The position numbers and the translations under genes were made by a program. A DNA stretch of 64,000 nucleotides from JAJYTL01 sp046705265 (GTDB lineage: Bacteria > Pseudomonadota > Alphaproteobacteria > Ferrovibrionales > Ferrovibrionaceae), in the NCBI GenBank assembly GCA_046705265.1, contig JBJKQL010000127.1, positions 1-64,000 of the forward strand, read 5' to 3'. The notes below the pieces were generated by a model, which saw nothing but the letters and a program-made list of their open reading frames with translations, was not told where the DNA came from and made no database searches. This document shows, piece by piece, positions 63,484-64,000 of this stretch (the stretch's first letter is position 1; every line of letters starts with the position of its first letter).

Positions 63484-63508
63484 TCCGGAATGCATGATGC
63501 ATGCCGGA
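63484..63508. repeat. Near-perfect inverted repeat between tRNA-Leu and tig
   Basis: A 25-base repeat with arms TCCGGAATGCA and TGCATGCCGGA differs from perfect symmetry at one pair. It begins four bases beyond the encoded CCA of tRNA-Leu. It may be a processing or termination stem for the tRNA, or a protein site before tig. Confidence 0.4.
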
Positions 63509-63511
63509 AAA

Positions 63512-63598
63512 TGGTGCGGGCGGAGGGACTTGAACCCCCACGACATCGCTGCCACCAGGACCTAAACCTGGCGCGTCTACCAATTCCGCCACGCCCGC
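63512..63598 (-). tRNA. tRNA-Leu (anticodon UAG)
   Basis: An 87-base type II tRNA with encoded CCA. The acceptor stem GCGGGCG pairs perfectly with CGCCCGC, the anticodon stem is CCAGG/CCTGG with anticodon TAG at 63564-63562, a long variable arm follows (TGGCAGCGATGTCGT region), and the discriminator is A. Confidence 0.97.
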
Positions 63599-63734
63599 CC
63601 AATGACGCGCCACCCCATTCGCCGCCCAGGGTCCCGCCGGGCGGATGTCTATAGCACACGGGATTCGGCCAGCACAACGGAGCCAAGCGAGCGCCCCTTC
63701 CGCCACGACATCGCGCCAGACGTGCATCAGGCGA

Positions 63735-64000
63735 TCATGGCGTAAGAAGCCGGACCACCTGGGGATGCGCCGCGATCCGCCCCTCACCGCGATACGCCTC
63801 ATGGTTGCTCTCGATCCGGTCGGACCGGTAGCGGTAATTAACCATGATCCCGGCTGATTGGCGGAGACCGTTGATCGAGGTGTCGCCGAGCCAGTTCAGG
63901 CGCTCGATCTGGGCACCGTTATTCAGATGAAAATGGGCGACCCGGTCAAGCGTTCGGGAGCCACGCTTCTCCTCGATCAAATAGCGGGCGCAAAGCCGCA
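63735..64000 (-). CDS. Malonyl-CoA decarboxylase, C-terminal fragment
   Basis: The gene enters from the right edge and only its last 88 codons are visible. The chain reads RLCARYLIEEKRG, then VAHFHLNNGAQIERLNWLGDTS, GLRQSAGIMVNYRY and IESNHEAYRGEGRI, written here as separate stretches. These match the C-terminal catalytic region of malonyl-CoA decarboxylase, which converts malonyl-CoA to acetyl-CoA; the His of the NHEAY segment corresponds to a conserved active-site position as I recall. The true start lies outside the window; the TTG at 63980 is internal. Confidence 0.85.
   Translation of the reverse strand, partial: RLCARYLIEEKRGSRTLDRVAHFHLNNGAQIERLNWLGDTSINGLRQSAGIMVNYRYRSDRIESNHEAYRGEGRIAAHPQVVRLLTP

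Noticed and set aside
63394..63654. Rightward open frame over tRNA-Leu
   Set aside because: Its central peptide comes from the antisense of tRNA-Leu; the rest has biased composition only.

Overview
This window is a chromosomal segment of a GC-rich alphaproteobacterium, most likely Rhodospirillales-like. The assignment rests on gene order and gene choice, not on a search. The pointers are LpxI in place of LpxH, ribonuclease J beside birA and coaX, a short prolyl-tRNA synthetase without the insertion domain, a single LolC/E-type permease, a 14-gene complex I operon, and tig-clpP-clpX-lon-hupB in series. Nearly everything is core housekeeping. I saw no prophage, insertion sequence, CRISPR array or toxin/defence cassette.

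Layout. Positions 1 to 13.8 kb read mostly rightward: the tail of a cytochrome c gene, a HisN-type phosphatase, and an ABC peptide importer of the Yej type with two tandem binding-protein genes (yejA-yejA-yejB-yejE-yejF). A leftward M17 aminopeptidase follows, then a glutathione S-transferase-like gene, an RlmI-like methyltransferase and malate synthase A. From 13.9 kb to the right edge every recognised gene is on the minus strand.

Read in transcription order from the right edge, the minus-strand genes form these blocks. (1) The 3' end of malonyl-CoA decarboxylase, tRNA-Leu(UAG), then the proteostasis genes tig, clpP, clpX, lon and hupB with a clear terminator. (2) tRNA-Val(UAC), a gene-free kilobase, and tRNA-Asp(GUC). 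(3) nuoA to nuoN, then birA, coaX, rnj and mce, closed by a terminator. (4) A small secreted hypothetical protein, proS, lolC, lolD, dnaE and a secreted PEBP-family protein with a strong terminator. (5) rpsB, tsf, pyrH, frr, uppS, cdsA, rseP, bamA, skp, lpxD, fabZ, lpxA, lpxI and lpxB, which link translation, isoprenoid carrier, phospholipid, outer-membrane protein assembly and lipid A synthesis. (6) Glyoxalase I and a CHAP-domain lipoprotein.

Many neighbours overlap by 1 to 17 bases (ATGA and GTGA junctions), so translational coupling is common. Several genes begin with GTG. The points most worth a second look are a BamA lacking the usual RGF loop motif, a CoaX with an altered DxGNT motif, a cluster without dxr, a perfect 22-bp palindrome before pyrH, and a rightward terminator at 37.2 kb with no rightward gene. 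No convincing new biological system was found.
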